A stretch of 64,000 bases of DNA from Proteles cristata cristata (lineage: Eukaryota > Chordata > Mammalia > Carnivora > Hyaenidae). A program made the position numbers and the translations under genes. Positions 22,830 to 33,965 of the stretch are shown one piece after another. Below the pieces are notes generated by a model. That model saw nothing but the letters and a program-made list of their open reading frames with translations, did no database searches and was not told where the DNA came from. The first letter of the stretch is position 1, and every line of letters starts with the position of its first letter. The stretch is taken from the NCBI GenBank assembly GCA_017311185.1, contig JAESUZ010003492.1, positions 124,001-188,000 of the forward strand, read 5' to 3'.

Positions 22830-25601
22830 TAAATGATAGCAAGAAGCAAAGTTCTTGAGAAAGTTAGAAAAACTCGAGTATAAAAGCAGGGATTACTTTC
22901 AGATTGCAGAGACCCTCTGTGGTATCTGATCTGCGAAAGAAAAATCACCTTGCACACCTGTACCTGCCAACACTAGAATTACGAGGGGGAAAAAAGTGTT
23001 GGGGGGGGGTGAGAGTGAGAGAGGACAGAAATGTAAAAATTCAAAAAACATGTGTGATTGTCAGCATCGATAAAACATGAATTCTAGGAGCCTGTGGTTG
23101 CTAGAAGCTGAACGTATAAGAAGCTTTAAGGTTTTTGAGAAATTATTCAATGAGTCAAAATAATGTCATCAGTGAAAACTATAAGATTTTGGTGTCCCCA
23201 GTTGCAAGAGTGACTGTCAAAAGGTGAATACATGCGTATGCGGGTGACGATGGTGGTAGTGGTAGTTGCAGGTGGGAGATAGGTTAAATATGCTAAATAG
23301 CAACAGGTTAAATATGCTAAATATGCTCACCCCTGGTTCTTCCAGGGAATATATAGAAGAATGCTTTGTTCTTACTTACTGATCTACTACTCACCCATGC
23401 CCCCTCTAACTCCTCATTGAGGTGGGAACTAAGAATTAACCATTTATCTTGTTTTCATAAGTTGAAGGATGTAATCTCTCCCATAGGTTATCATAGTAAT
23501 ATTAGAAAGAAAATGAACATAAGGCATATATAAGTTATTTAACACCTAAAACAACTAACATTCAATGTCCGATGTTACAATATACGTGGCAGAACCATCA
23601 CCTGTGGGAAGAAGAGGCTCAGTATTTTAGAATGCTTCCCAAGCAATCTTGTAACAACGTCATCCCCCATCCTTGGAAAGCTTATCTCATTCTTAGTAGT
23701 CAACTGATTCATAGAAAGTAATAATGCTTTCTTACAAAGTACCTCTTATCGTTACTGACAAAATAAACATTATTCAAATGCTGCAAATGGGCTAGTAGTA
23801 TATTTGACTCAGCTGTATTTTTTATCTTTACCTAGAAGGGAAAATCATTACCATTTTAAAATTTTATATTTCTATTATATAAATAAGCATACTAATCTAG
23901 TACTGCATAGCTAATACTTTTGTAGAATGGTGAAAGTAATCTTTTCTTAAAAGATGCCAAATCGTCTCTTTTGCTACATTAATAGCTCCCTGTCACAAAT
24001 TGATTGCATAAATATAGATTAGATCTGATTCCGTGGTTAAGACTGAAATAACCAGAAAATTGCAAAGTCAGGTTAATTATTTTAACAATATTAGTCACTA
24101 ATTTGCATTCCTCTAATTTATTTAGTTTAGGAATGACCTATTTCAAAGCAGTTGCTCTGATTTTTGCTTGAGATGAAAATTAGCCCTTTGTGGAAGCTCA
24201 TCATACAGCCTTTTTGAGTTGAATCTGGTATTGTTCAAAATTATGTATTGACTCTTCTGATTTAGAAAGTTCAAGGGTGATAGCAAACAGTACAGGTCTG
24301 TAGAAATGTTATATGTTTTCCCATGTTTAACAGGAAAATATTCAGAGAATTTGGTTAGTAGAAAGGTTTTCAGAGTGTCTATTGCCTGGAAATAAGACAG
24401 TAATGCAGAAAGATATCTTTCCTGCTGTTTTCAATCAGCTTCTCTCAGTATTGTAATAAAAATAAGACGGTAATGATTGCTATATATACAAATAAAACCC
24501 CTCAGATTGTAATCACGGAAATGAATATTGACGTGTCAAACTATAGTCCATGTTACCATCTATGACAGTGGGAGATTATAGAGTTTACAATGTACCATGA
24601 CTAAGTGAAATTCAATTTAATTGAAAATATATGTAAATTTTATTATATTTTAAGAGTATTTCGAACTGATAATGATGAAGCCTTTTGACCTAACCAGAAT
24701 TAAATTATAACAGCTGTTATAGCTCAATCCCAACCCATGTCGAATAAACCCAACTTAGAACATCTGCTCTGCAGTAAAAGAAGGCTAATTGCTGCAATCT
24801 CAATGACATTTGAGTAGAATTGCCAGATTCCAACAGAGGACAAAGAAAGAAAAATCAAGTAGGAAGATTTAGTATTCACTAAAGTAAGAGCCTTCATTTT
24901 TTCTAAAAGAAAAATAAAGAATTCTGCAATAACTGATTTATAATTTTAAGATGTTTAAACATTGTTGGAGTAACTATTTTCTAAATAAATATATGAATGA
25001 ATGAATAAGTAAATGACCCACCATGGCTTCTCATATTTCTAAAGGTGGACTCAGAGGGTTGCGACACAAACCCCTTTGGAAATATTATGAAAGGTATGAT
25101 TTTCCCTTTTCCAAAGGGAATACAATGCATATTCAGAAAATAAATTCAAGGTATTGGTTTATTCTCAACCCCCCACCTTCAAATAGCTAAGGTTAAAACA
25201 TCTGGTCTAGAGTTTTGGTTTCATTTATTTTTCATGTGTCCATGTTAAGAAACAAGAGAAAGAAAAAAAATAAGAAGTAAAAAATAGCCTATTATCTGTA
25301 ATTATCATTAATTGTGTAATCTGCATTACACATTAAGAATCTTTAATTGGGAGTGGGAGTCAAAAGTAGAAAAAAATGATTAAAAATCTTGAGAAAAACG
25401 TAAAGAGTAAGCCATTTATGTGTAACATAAAAGTTAAATGTTCATAAAAACTAGGATCAACAATATATATGGCATGTTATATAATGTAAGATTTAAAGAC
25501 ATTGCAGCTATCGATATATAAATTTCTATTTAAAGTCATTGAAATGTTGGTGCAATAGCTTCAAGGATAAATCAGAAATATGGGTAGACATGTTAGAATA
25601 T
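22830..25601. other. Unique sequence, no gene seen
   Basis: About 2.8 kb. A G9 run lies at about 23001-23009 and a 24-bp unit starting AGGTTAAATATGCTAAATA is present twice in tandem at 23280-23327 with a diverged end. No frame of note and no repeat family recognised. Confidence 0.5.
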
Positions 25602-25616
25602 AACATTGGATGTTGA

Positions 25617-25762
25617 TCTCACGGTTCATAAGTTCGAGTCCCGTGTAGGGCTCTGGGCTGACAGCTCAGGGCCTGGAGCCTGCTTCAGATTCTGTGTCTC
25701 CCTCTCTCTCTGACCCTCCCCTGCTCACACTGTCTCTCTCTCTCTCTCTCTCTCTCAGAAGG
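25617..25762 (+). mobile_element. CAN-SINE body lacking both head and A-tail
   Basis: Contains CTCACGGTTCATAAGTTCG through GCCTGCTTCAGATTCTGTG and the CT run, ending CTCTCTCAGAAGG. It lacks the GGGGCGCCTGGGTGG head and the AATAAATAAA tail. Flanks are a perfect 15-bp duplication, AACATTGGATGTTGA, at 25602-25616 and 25763-25777, so the truncated piece itself was inserted. Confidence 0.93.
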
Positions 25763-25777
25763 AACATTGGATGTTGA

Positions 25778-27489
25778 AATAATGAGATGTGATGTAAGTA
25801 AATACCAAAAAGAGAGAGAAGAGAGGCACATGGTAAATAAACCATGAATGAAAAGAAGGTAAAAAAAATATCGAAGAAAGCTTCTAGTAATAAATAGGTA
25901 TTGCTTCTTTAAAAATAAATAAATAACTTTTACTTTCAGAATCAATATCTGAAAAATTGAGGTATGGTTTAATTTTTTTTCAGATCAATCTACTGAATTA
26001 TAATTGGAAAAGAAAAAGCTGTAGATATTTAATATATATGACTTAATCTGTTTGAAGATGAATAGACATTGTTTTCCTGTTAAAAATATTTTCATGATGT
26101 AATGAGAAGGTTCGCCATTGCTCTTCTTGTCTCTAGAAATGTGCCGCCATGATAATGGCCTGATTCTGCATTGCTTTTGGGTTGGTCGCCACCAACTCCC
26201 TGCTCAACCACATTATTGCATTTTAAATGTTTTTTTTTTTTTTTTCCTGACTGCCTTCTAAATGGCTTCTTAGCCTTGTTTCTTAATTTGAAAGGATGTT
26301 GAGTCTTCTTCTCAATCTTGTTAGTTTATCTCTTCTATTCGGAAAATGTAATTTTCAGACTTATTTCAATTACATGAAATTCAAAATAAGTCATATATCT
26401 TATCTAAATACAAACATTTAAATATTAGGATAAATTGGTAGGTTGTTGAAAATCAGGATAATGTTATTTTAATGTGGTAAGTAATATCTCATGCATAAGG
26501 AAAATAAGTAAATATCATTTTTCCCCTATTCTCATTACTAATGTCAACTTGGTATATAAATAAATAAATAAATAAACAAACTAACTAACTAACAAACTAA
26601 CAAACAAAAAGTTTAAAGGGAGATTTGACCTATAAAAAATGAGTGGATAGAATTAGGTAAACAGTATCTCTTTCTAGTTGCCTTCACTCCTGGTTTCTCA
26701 ATCACTACTTTGGAATCTATTAAAAGAGCAGTTCTAATTCCTCATTTAAAAAATATTTACAAAATAAAACGATTTTGAAGTTTCCAGTATTAAAAGGTTA
26801 AAGATTAAAACGCCTTTAACTTATGGACATTGAAAACAAATCCTTAGGCTCTTTTGGTTTATATACTACTTCAAGAGACTCTAACAAATCAATTACAATG
26901 TACAAAAATAAAAATATGTGATATGATGAGACTGATTTTATTAGGAAAAAAGTTAACTTTTCCATTAAGTTTGGTAAATATTAACAATGTATAATCTTTG
27001 ACACACTAACACTTTTGCAATACTTTTAAAGTAGGAGGCAACACAAAACTTTGGTCTACCATATGATGTGGCTGTTTATAAATAATTTTCCTCACTCTTG
27101 GGTGCCAATAGACTAAGGGCCACTCAGCCAAAAAATTACAAAATTACTACCTTTTGTGATCATTTTTGTCATTTAGGTTTTTAGAGAAACTGCAGCAAGT
27201 ACAAATGTTATTTTGACAAAAATGTGTTTTTGGCAGAAGCCACCATCTTAGATTTGAAACACAGAGTTTCTGAAGTGATTCTTTAATTTTTTTAAATTTC
27301 CAAAATAAGTTACAGCTGCTGCTATGGATGATTGAAAATATTCTATAAAGTTTCTTGGAAAAAGATTTTGCAGATTTTCTGTAGAATGATTTTGTTTTCA
27401 ATAATGTTTACAGAACATTCACTTACAAAGAATGAAAGAAAATTCACTTATAAAATATATATTTGCACATTACATATATAGTCACTAAA
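25778..27489. other. Unique AT-rich sequence
   Basis: About 1.7 kb including a T16 run near 26229-26245 and an AAAT/AACT tract. The 86- and 84-codon minus frames (25685-25945, 27147-27401) have no recognisable features; the first runs into the SINE. Confidence 0.5.
26555..26610. repeat. (AAAT)n/(AACT)n compound microsatellite
   Basis: ATAAATAAATAAATAAATAA passes into ACTAACTAACTAAC and ACAAACAAA, a compound tetranucleotide tract. Confidence 0.9.
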
Positions 27490-28030
27490 TGAATCAGCAA
27501 TTCCACTCCTAGATATCTACTAAGAGAAATAAAAATGTATGTTGAAATAAATTTTGTACACAATGGTCAATAACAGTATTATTTATAATTTTCAAGAAAT
27601 AGAAACAACCCAAATGTTCATCAGCTGATAAATGTATAAATATAATGTGATATTTACATACCATAGAATATTATTTACAATAAAAAGAAATGAAATACTT
27701 ATGATACTTCAAAATTATGCTATGTAAAGGGAGACAGTTACAAAAGATTACATAAAATTCTATTCATATGAAATTTCCAGGTTTTTTTATATAACATTGA
27801 TAAATCTATAGAAACAAAATGTAAAGACTAAGATGCCAAGGACTGGAGATTAGAGAGGGGAGAAGGTAATTACTGAAACCCAGTATGAAATTCCTTTTTG
27901 GTATGATGGAAATGTTTTAAAATATATTGTGTTAATGTTTATAAAACTGTAAATATACTAAAAAGAATTGAATTGTATACTTAAAACAGGTGATTTATGT
28001 TATGTAAATTACATCTCAATAAAGCTGTTT
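27490..28030 (+). mobile_element. Old L1 3' end, plus strand
   Basis: Sense L1 with CAGCAATTCCACTCCTAG, AACAACCCAAATGTTCATC and the 3' terminus GAATTGTATACTTAAAACAG through ACATCTCAATAAAGCTG. That ending is typical of an older mammalian L1 (L1M-like), distinct from the carnivore L1s elsewhere in the window. ORF2 frames are destroyed. Confidence 0.8.
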
Positions 28031-28561
28031 AGACATATCTTTCAAAATGTAAATGTGTTTGAGATACTGAGCAGTAAAATTGTTTTATATTTTAACAAAA
28101 AAATTGAAAAATTAGTATTAGCTTTGAAAGATAACAGTGAGTCACCTGCTTAGACATCTTTATTCTGAAATAGTCAAGGTTTAATAATTTTTATGGATCT
28201 ATCTTATGGATATTAAAACAACCCCTACAAATAAACACAAATAATGATCAGTTTGAAAGATCTAGAAGTTTAAAACCTTTAAATTTTACTTAAATCTTCC
28301 AGGTAAAATACCTGTGTGCTTTTTTTAAATACATATAACAAAATTTTTCCTAAGTAGACTTTTGCTTCATTGGAGTAATTGTTAAACAAATGGAATTCAA
28401 AGAAATATGACTATTAAATTTCTGCACGCCAATGGAATCTGTATCCAGCCACATTTCTTTAAATGTGTTGATCTGCGGGTCATAACCCTTTTAACTCTTT
28501 GTTCTGTGGCAGCCTGGCTTTGTTTCGATCACATTACTAACGTTTATGACTGCATAATCAC
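28031..28561. other. Unique sequence
   Basis: Nothing recognised between the old L1 and the next SINE. Confidence 0.5.
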
Positions 28562-28577
28562 AGAAACTTACTGGATC

Positions 28578-28809
28578 GGGGCGCCTGGGTGGCTTAGTCG
28601 GTTGAGCGTCTGACTTTCGCTTAGGTCATGATCTCACAGTTTGTGGGTTCCGGCCTCGCGTCGGGCTCTGTGCTGACTGCCAGCTCAGAGCCTGGAGTCT
28701 GTTTCAAAGTCTGTGTCTCCCTCTCTCTCTGACCCTCCCCTGCTCACGCTGTCTCTCTCTCTCTCCTAGAAATAAAGAAAAATATAAAAAAAAAGAAAAA
28801 AGAAAAAAA
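28578..28809 (+). mobile_element. Young felid CAN-SINE, plus
   Basis: GGGGCGCCTGGGTGGCTTAG head, CTGACTGCCAGCTCAGAGCC, CTCCTAGAAATAAAGAAAAA tail. Target duplication of 16 bp with one mismatch: AGAAACTTACTGGATC at 28562-28577 and AGAAACTTACTGGGTC at 28810-28825. Confidence 0.97.
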
Positions 28810-28825
28810 AGAAACTTACTGGGTC

Positions 28826-30492
28826 AATTCAAGACCAAATCTTTTCAGTTTTAGCTGGAGACGTGTCGGCATCATCTCTGGCAGGAACTGTGACATATTC
28901 TATTTCCTACAAGGTCATTTTGGTGGCTACAGCTAATTCTAATCATTGGTTATCTGAAGAAAGCTCAGTTTCATGAACACCACTCAGCTTGTCAACTGCA
29001 TTCAGTTTGGGTGCTGAGTGCACTTGGTTTTGCTGGTCTTGTAGATTTTAACCGCACAAGAGAGCTCGTCCTCCAACATGATTATCTGTTTAATCCATTC
29101 ACCCAAATTTGCCTTATTTTGTTTCCATACAACCAAATTATTTCTCCCCTTTGACATTCTTCCATTGTTTGTTCCTACTCAGACACGTTTCCTTTTTATA
29201 ACAATTTATCCATTGTTCATCTTTTCAAATTTAAAATGCATTTTATGGGCAATCGTTCTCACACCAAGATTACTAACGGCTGAATGTCCGAGACAATGGC
29301 GCATAGGACTCCCAGGTTATGATACCAATGAACTTGAAAAAGAAAGTTTGCTTTCAGCGGTATCTATATGTAAACCTGGATCTCATAAAATTCTCCTGAA
29401 CTTTCAAAAGAAAGGACTCTGGTGAAAAGTTGACTTATTGTGACTAGACTCTGGCTGAGCTCTCTACGGGTTTTCACATAGAATGAGTTACCAAGTAAAA
29501 CAAAAATGTGTGTGTATGTGCATGTATGTTCATATATTTATATATTATATATATGTTAATATATGTATATGATACACATATATATTTATATATGATATAT
29601 ATGTGTGTTTGTATATTTATATATCTGTCTAAAGTATTTTGTCAACAATCTCTGAAACTGGACACACGGTGCCTTGAAAACAGTGGCTCACTCAGGCAAG
29701 AGAGATGCCACTCTTGCTCCCTTCAGACAGATCATGTCTCACTTTAATGATGTTAACCCATCAATGGGGAATAAAAGACTCGTCACCTTAGAATTTCTTC
29801 TGGAGAGCAAAGGAGAGATTGGTGCATAGATACAGAGTTTCAACAGGAGCCAAATTAGGGATAGTCTTAGGTAATGGATGATCATGCATTTTAGCAAAAT
29901 ATACTAAAATAGTTCTAAAAATAGTTCTAAAATATTCCTAAAATAGTTGGAAGGTAAATGTTTCAAAAGACCCCAAGATCCAGAGTCAGAAATCTGCTCT
30001 TTGAAGTATAAGTGCTGTTCTCTGTATAAACATAAAGGCTAAAGAGATTCATAAAGAATCACAGAAATTCCACTCTCCCCTGTGAAAACTGCATGATTTG
30101 TTGTAATCTTAAATTGGGAGGCTAGCCACACCCTCACCCAACACAAGTCACAGTGAGTTTTAATAGCATTCTATTAGCCTCTTTCAAAACACGAAACTCT
30201 CTCTCTCTCACTTGCTTACTTGCTTTCACACTCTCTCTTTTTTTCCTTTTATTTATAGCATTCCGTTATAAAACAAAATTTAAGTACTCTTCTTTGGCAA
30301 GATTTACGACCACTTGGTCTCTGCTACTAACTTCCTTAGGTTTTGAAAACTGACTTTCTCCTCACCTGAATAACAGATATTGTCTTACATTTGTGCTTCA
30401 GTGTTTATTTGGATGATTTATCTGTTTTAATCATTTCTTATTGAAGTTAGAACCTCCAGATCACAGTTACAGGATCACAACTTCTTTCTTCT
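28826..30492. other. Unique sequence with a TA/TG tract
   Basis: No gene recognised. The 115-codon frame at 29078-29425 is the longest plus-strand frame outside obvious repeats up to this point, but it shows no domain, biased composition or splice context that I can support. Confidence 0.5.
29506..29625. repeat. TA/TG alternating purine-pyrimidine tract
   Basis: About 120 bp of interrupted TGTG, TATATA and CATATA runs. The 79-codon frame across it (29508-29747) is low-complexity Tyr/Ile/Val sequence and not a gene. Confidence 0.9.
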
Positions 30493-30521
30493 GTTTTGTT
30501 TTGTTTTGTTTTGTTTTGTTT
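30493..30521. repeat. (TTTTG)n microsatellite
   Basis: Five TTTTG units plus edges. Overlapping frames on both strands (30441-30650, 30467-30733, 30496-30762) cross it and are unlikely to be real. Confidence 0.9.
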
Positions 30522-31043
30522 GAGTCTTCCAATGAACTATGGCTTCTCTGCAATCTCTTCTTCTCTACAGGTCTTATGCTCGATCCCAGGCCAAGGGCAG
30601 TCCGCATCTGGAATATGCTATTCTCATGGTCTAGTGCAGGAACAAAATGAAATAGAACCAAATCATACAAATTTCTTGAATACTTCTGCACGGAAGTGGA
30701 AACAATTATGTCTACTTGCATGCTATTGGACATACAATGTATGGTTAAGTATAAGTCAGTAAAGTATACTCAGTCTCCCAGGAAGCATGGCATGCATTGG
30801 GAGAGAACAAAGAACTGTTCAGTTAATACATTCTACCATAATTCTACCTCCTTGGCCAAACACGTTTGCTTTTTCCTAATGAAATTAAACCTATGCTCTC
30901 TGAGAGATTCCAAGTGCTTCATCTAGTTATTCTAATCAGACTTAAAAATTGGAGCTGGTGATCTGCATCAGGTCAGGATGAAGTTTTATTTATCTCACAT
31001 CTGTGAGCTGAAAGGATAAGATACTGCGATATTGCTTCTTCAT

Positions 31044-31110
31044 CACACACACACCACACATACACACACCATACACCACACACACACACACACACACACA
31101 CACACCACAC
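31044..31110. repeat. CA-rich microsatellite, interrupted
   Basis: ACACAC blocks separated by CCA and TACA interruptions, with the longest pure run around 31078-31105. Confidence 0.92.
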
Positions 31111-31811
31111 TCCACAGAATTGTGGAACAGTTGATAACACAATGACAATAAATGATCACATCTGGAAAACAGTAAAGAGTAGACACATACAATTCGATAG
31201 CAGTCTGAAGACCAGGCAAAAGTTGTGAAGTCCCTCTATTCCTGAGATCTGAAGTATCCCTTGAGGAAGTTCGTGTTCACCTTAGGAGAAACTCCCTGAG
31301 GCATTGTTCTCCATAGCTCCATCCTGTGGAAATTTATTCCTTTTCTATCAGCCTCCTTGAATATATGTGAAAAGAAGACTATTAACTTTTGGAGTATTAA
31401 GCAGTTTTCTAAGCATGCGTCTCGTACCTAGAAATTTTGGATACCATCAGTCATGTCTTTATCTTGAACAGTCACAAATTTCATTAGTCTAGACTCATAG
31501 GATTTTAGGCAATACAGCACACTCAATTTTTAAAAATATTTTACTAATTGATTCCACTCAGAATGCTTATAGATATATGCCTGTCTCTATCTGATTGGAG
31601 ATACCTTGAGTTTCTCAAGCTCCTATGGGATAATATCCCTGCTGTCATTCCTGGAGCCATTCCATTTAACTGAATAGAATTTCTAATTTCTAAGAATTTC
31701 TGAACAGAATTTCTATAGAATTATCTTAACTATGTATTTCAATAGAGGATATGATGACCACACCATCTTGGACTTTTTATGTTTTAAGGTTGTTGTTTTT
31801 TGTGTGTTTTT
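31111..31811. other. Unique sequence
   Basis: No gene or repeat recognised. A short internal echo of AATTTCT...AGAATTTCT occurs at 31677-31715. Confidence 0.45.
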
Positions 31812-32006
31812 GTTTTTTTTTTTTTTGAGACAGAGAGGGTCCAAGTGGGAAAGGGGCAGAGAGAGAGGAACAGAGAGAATCCAAAGCAGACTCTCTGCTG
31901 ACAGCAAAGAGCCTGATGTGGGACTTGATCCCATGAACCTTTATATCATGACCTGAGATGAAATCAAGAGTTGAATGCTTCACTGTCTTAGCCACCCAGG
32001 CACTCC
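31812..32006 (-). mobile_element. CAN-SINE, minus, diverged
   Basis: T12 then GAGACAGAGAGGGTCCAAG, CTGCTGACAGCAAAGAGCC and TTAGCCACCCAGGCACTCC. Substitutions are frequent. No clean target duplication seen. Confidence 0.92.
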
Positions 32007-32129
32007 TTTAATTTATTCTTAAATTATAAATTTAAATATCTATAGATTGTTTCACTGGCTAGAAATGAGGAGTTGTTTCTTCAAATCCTTAGGGGCCTGA
32101 TATTGTACATCTTCTCATTTTCTTTGTTT

Positions 32130-32350
32130 ATTTTTAAATTTTTTAAAATATTTTATTTATTTCTGGGAGACAGAGAGTAAGCATGAGTAGGGGAGGTTCA
32201 AAGAGAGAAGGAGATGCAGAATCTGAAACAGACTGCAGGCTCTGAGCTAGCTGTCAGCACAGAGCCCGTCGCAGGGTTCGAACCCACAAACACAAGATCA
32301 TGACCTGAGCAGAAGCTGGGCACTTAACCGACTGAGCCTCCCAGGCGCCC
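32130..32350 (-). mobile_element. Felid CAN-SINE, minus
   Basis: Left end ATTTTATTTATTTCTGGGAG, right end CCTCCCAGGCGCCC. A perfect 16-bp target duplication, CTCATTTTCTTTGTTT, lies at 32114-32129 and 32351-32366. It carries the CTAGCTGTCAGCACAGAGCC middle. Confidence 0.95.
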
Positions 32351-32689
32351 CTCATTTTCTTTGTTTTTAAATTCTGATTGTAAGTAGGTTTTTTTTTCCT
32401 AAGCCAATCTATTTTTTGCAGTATTTATCCAGTGCAGCTAATAATTAACAATTCATGCTACCAGTATTCTCTCTTGGGTAAACTTCATTTCCCAAAGTAA
32501 CAAATTTATTTGACAATTTTTCTGTCTTGCAAGTTATTATAGGTGATACTCGTAGCCAGTGTTTCTCTTATGCATAATGTGGTTACAAACTTCAATAGCA
32601 TTTTCCTCATGAGTTGGTATCTAGAACAAAAGCTTATGTCATAGATTTTAGAAGTTTGCTGCAAAAGCTTGCTGTTGTTGTATACATTT

Positions 32690-33060
32690 TCTTTTAGTCA
32701 GCTCTTGCTTTAGAAACAAACAACACTAATATTTTAGGACTTAAACAGACAAACATGTTTTTATTGTTTGCATTAACTGATAGCTGCAGATGAGATGTTC
32801 CTGGGCTGGCTTCTGCTGGTAATGTGTGCTTTAACCGGGCTTCTCATTCCAGAATACGTGCTGAAAGGAGAAATCCTCATTTAGGACATGTTAGATACAT
32901 GTCACAGAGCAGACTTTCAGGAGGTAATAGCAGAGAACGTGTAAGTGCATGCATGTTGCATATTTCATCTGAGTGCATTCTGCTGGTCAGTGATGTCTTG
33001 TGCTTAAAGTCAATTGGCAATAAAACTTTACCTATAGGGAAACATGGCATAATGTAGGGA
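32690..33060. repeat. Possible old LTR or repeat remnant
   Basis: CAGCTCTTGCTTTAGAAACA, ACAGACAAACATGTTTTTAT and CCTGGGCTGGCTTCTGCTGG faintly follow the layout of a common mammalian LTR-type repeat read in reverse. Too diverged for a firm call. The 77-codon frame at 32824-33057 has no recognisable features. Confidence 0.25.
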
Positions 33061-33100
33061 AAAAATGATTGTGAATCACAATATAATATCCGTCACCATG

Positions 33101-33318
33101 TAAAAACATTTTTAATGTTTATTTATTTTTGAAAGAGAGAGAAATACAGAGTGCAAGCTGGGGAGGGGCACAGAAAGAGGGAGATGCAGAATCTGAAACA
33201 GGCTCCAGACTCTGAGCTGTCAGCACAGAGCCCTACACAGAGCCCAAACTGATGAACTGTAAGATCATGACCTAAGACAAAGTCAGACACTCAGCTGACT
33301 AAGCCACCCAGGCACCCC
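33101..33318 (-). mobile_element. Felid CAN-SINE, full length, minus
   Basis: TTTTTAATGTTTATTTATTT at the left and AAGCCACCCAGGCACCCC at the right, with TCAGCACAGAGCCC in the middle. The flanking duplication is not clear. Confidence 0.94.
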
Positions 33319-33335
33319 ATATGCCTCACTATTTC

Positions 33336-33540
33336 TTATGGGTTAAATTGTGTTTCCTTGAAACTGGTATGTTGAAATCATAATCCCCAGTGCCCCAAAA
33401 TGTGATGGTATGGAGATAGGATCCTTAAAGAAATAATAAAATTAAAATGAGGTCATCAGGGCAGGCCCTAACCCAATATAACTAGTGTCCTTATTAGAAG
33501 AGGGAATTTCAACACACATGTGCATAAATGGAGAATGCCA
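33336..33540 (+). mobile_element. MLT1-type MaLR LTR, left part (outer)
   Basis: TTATGGGTTAAATTGTG, GTATGTTGAAATCATAATCC, AAAATGAGGTCATCAGGG and CCAATATAACTAGTGTCCTT are the ordered landmarks of an MLT1-type LTR in plus orientation. It is cut at GAATGCCA where a second LTR begins, and resumes at 33844. Confidence 0.85.
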
Positions 33541-33843
33541 TGTTTCAGTCTGCTCAAACTGCCATGAGAGAATGCCACAGACAAATGGCTTTAAAGCAGA
33601 AATTTTTTCTACCACAGTTCTGGAGTCTGGGATCAAGATCAAGGTACCGGAAGATTCAGTCACTCTCTGGCTTTCAGTCAACTGGCCGTGTGCTGAGTCC
33701 TCACACGTTCCTTCCTCTTCTCACCAGCCCCACCCTGTGACCTCATTTAACCTTAAAACTGTAGCCATAAAGGTCCTATATCTAATTACTGTCACACACT
33801 ATCAACATGAGTGGGGTTAAGGGACACAGTTCAATCTATAACA
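33541..33843 (-). mobile_element. MLT1-type LTR inserted in the outer LTR
   Basis: TGTTTCAGTCTGCTCAAAC, CCACAGTTCTGGAGTCTGGG, ATCAAGGTACCGGAAGATTC and CCTCATTTAACCTTAAAACT, ending CAATCTATAACA, are the same type of LTR read in reverse, with TG and CA termini. Frames of 111 and 70 codons (33485-33820, 33528-33740) are readings across both LTRs, not genes. A 5-bp target duplication is not clearly preserved. Confidence 0.82.
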
Positions 33844-33965
33844 GTCTGTGTGAAGATGCAGACAGAAGACAGATATCTACAGGCCAAGAAAGAGGCCAGT
33901 GACAGCTCTCTACCATGTCCTTCATCTCAGAGTTCTAGATTTCAAAACTGTGAGGGAACACTGCT
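33844..33965 (+). mobile_element. MLT1-type MaLR LTR, right part (outer)
   Basis: Resumes with TGTGAAGATGCAGACAGAAG, CTACAGGCCAAGAAAGAGGC and AGAGTTCTAGATTTCAAAAC. Joined to 33336-33540 it gives the normal order GCCA/TGTGAAGA of this LTR. Confidence 0.82.

Noticed and set aside
29078..29425. 115-codon plus-strand frame as a candidate exon
   Set aside because: No splice signals, domain or homology I can support; frames of this length occur by chance in 64 kb.
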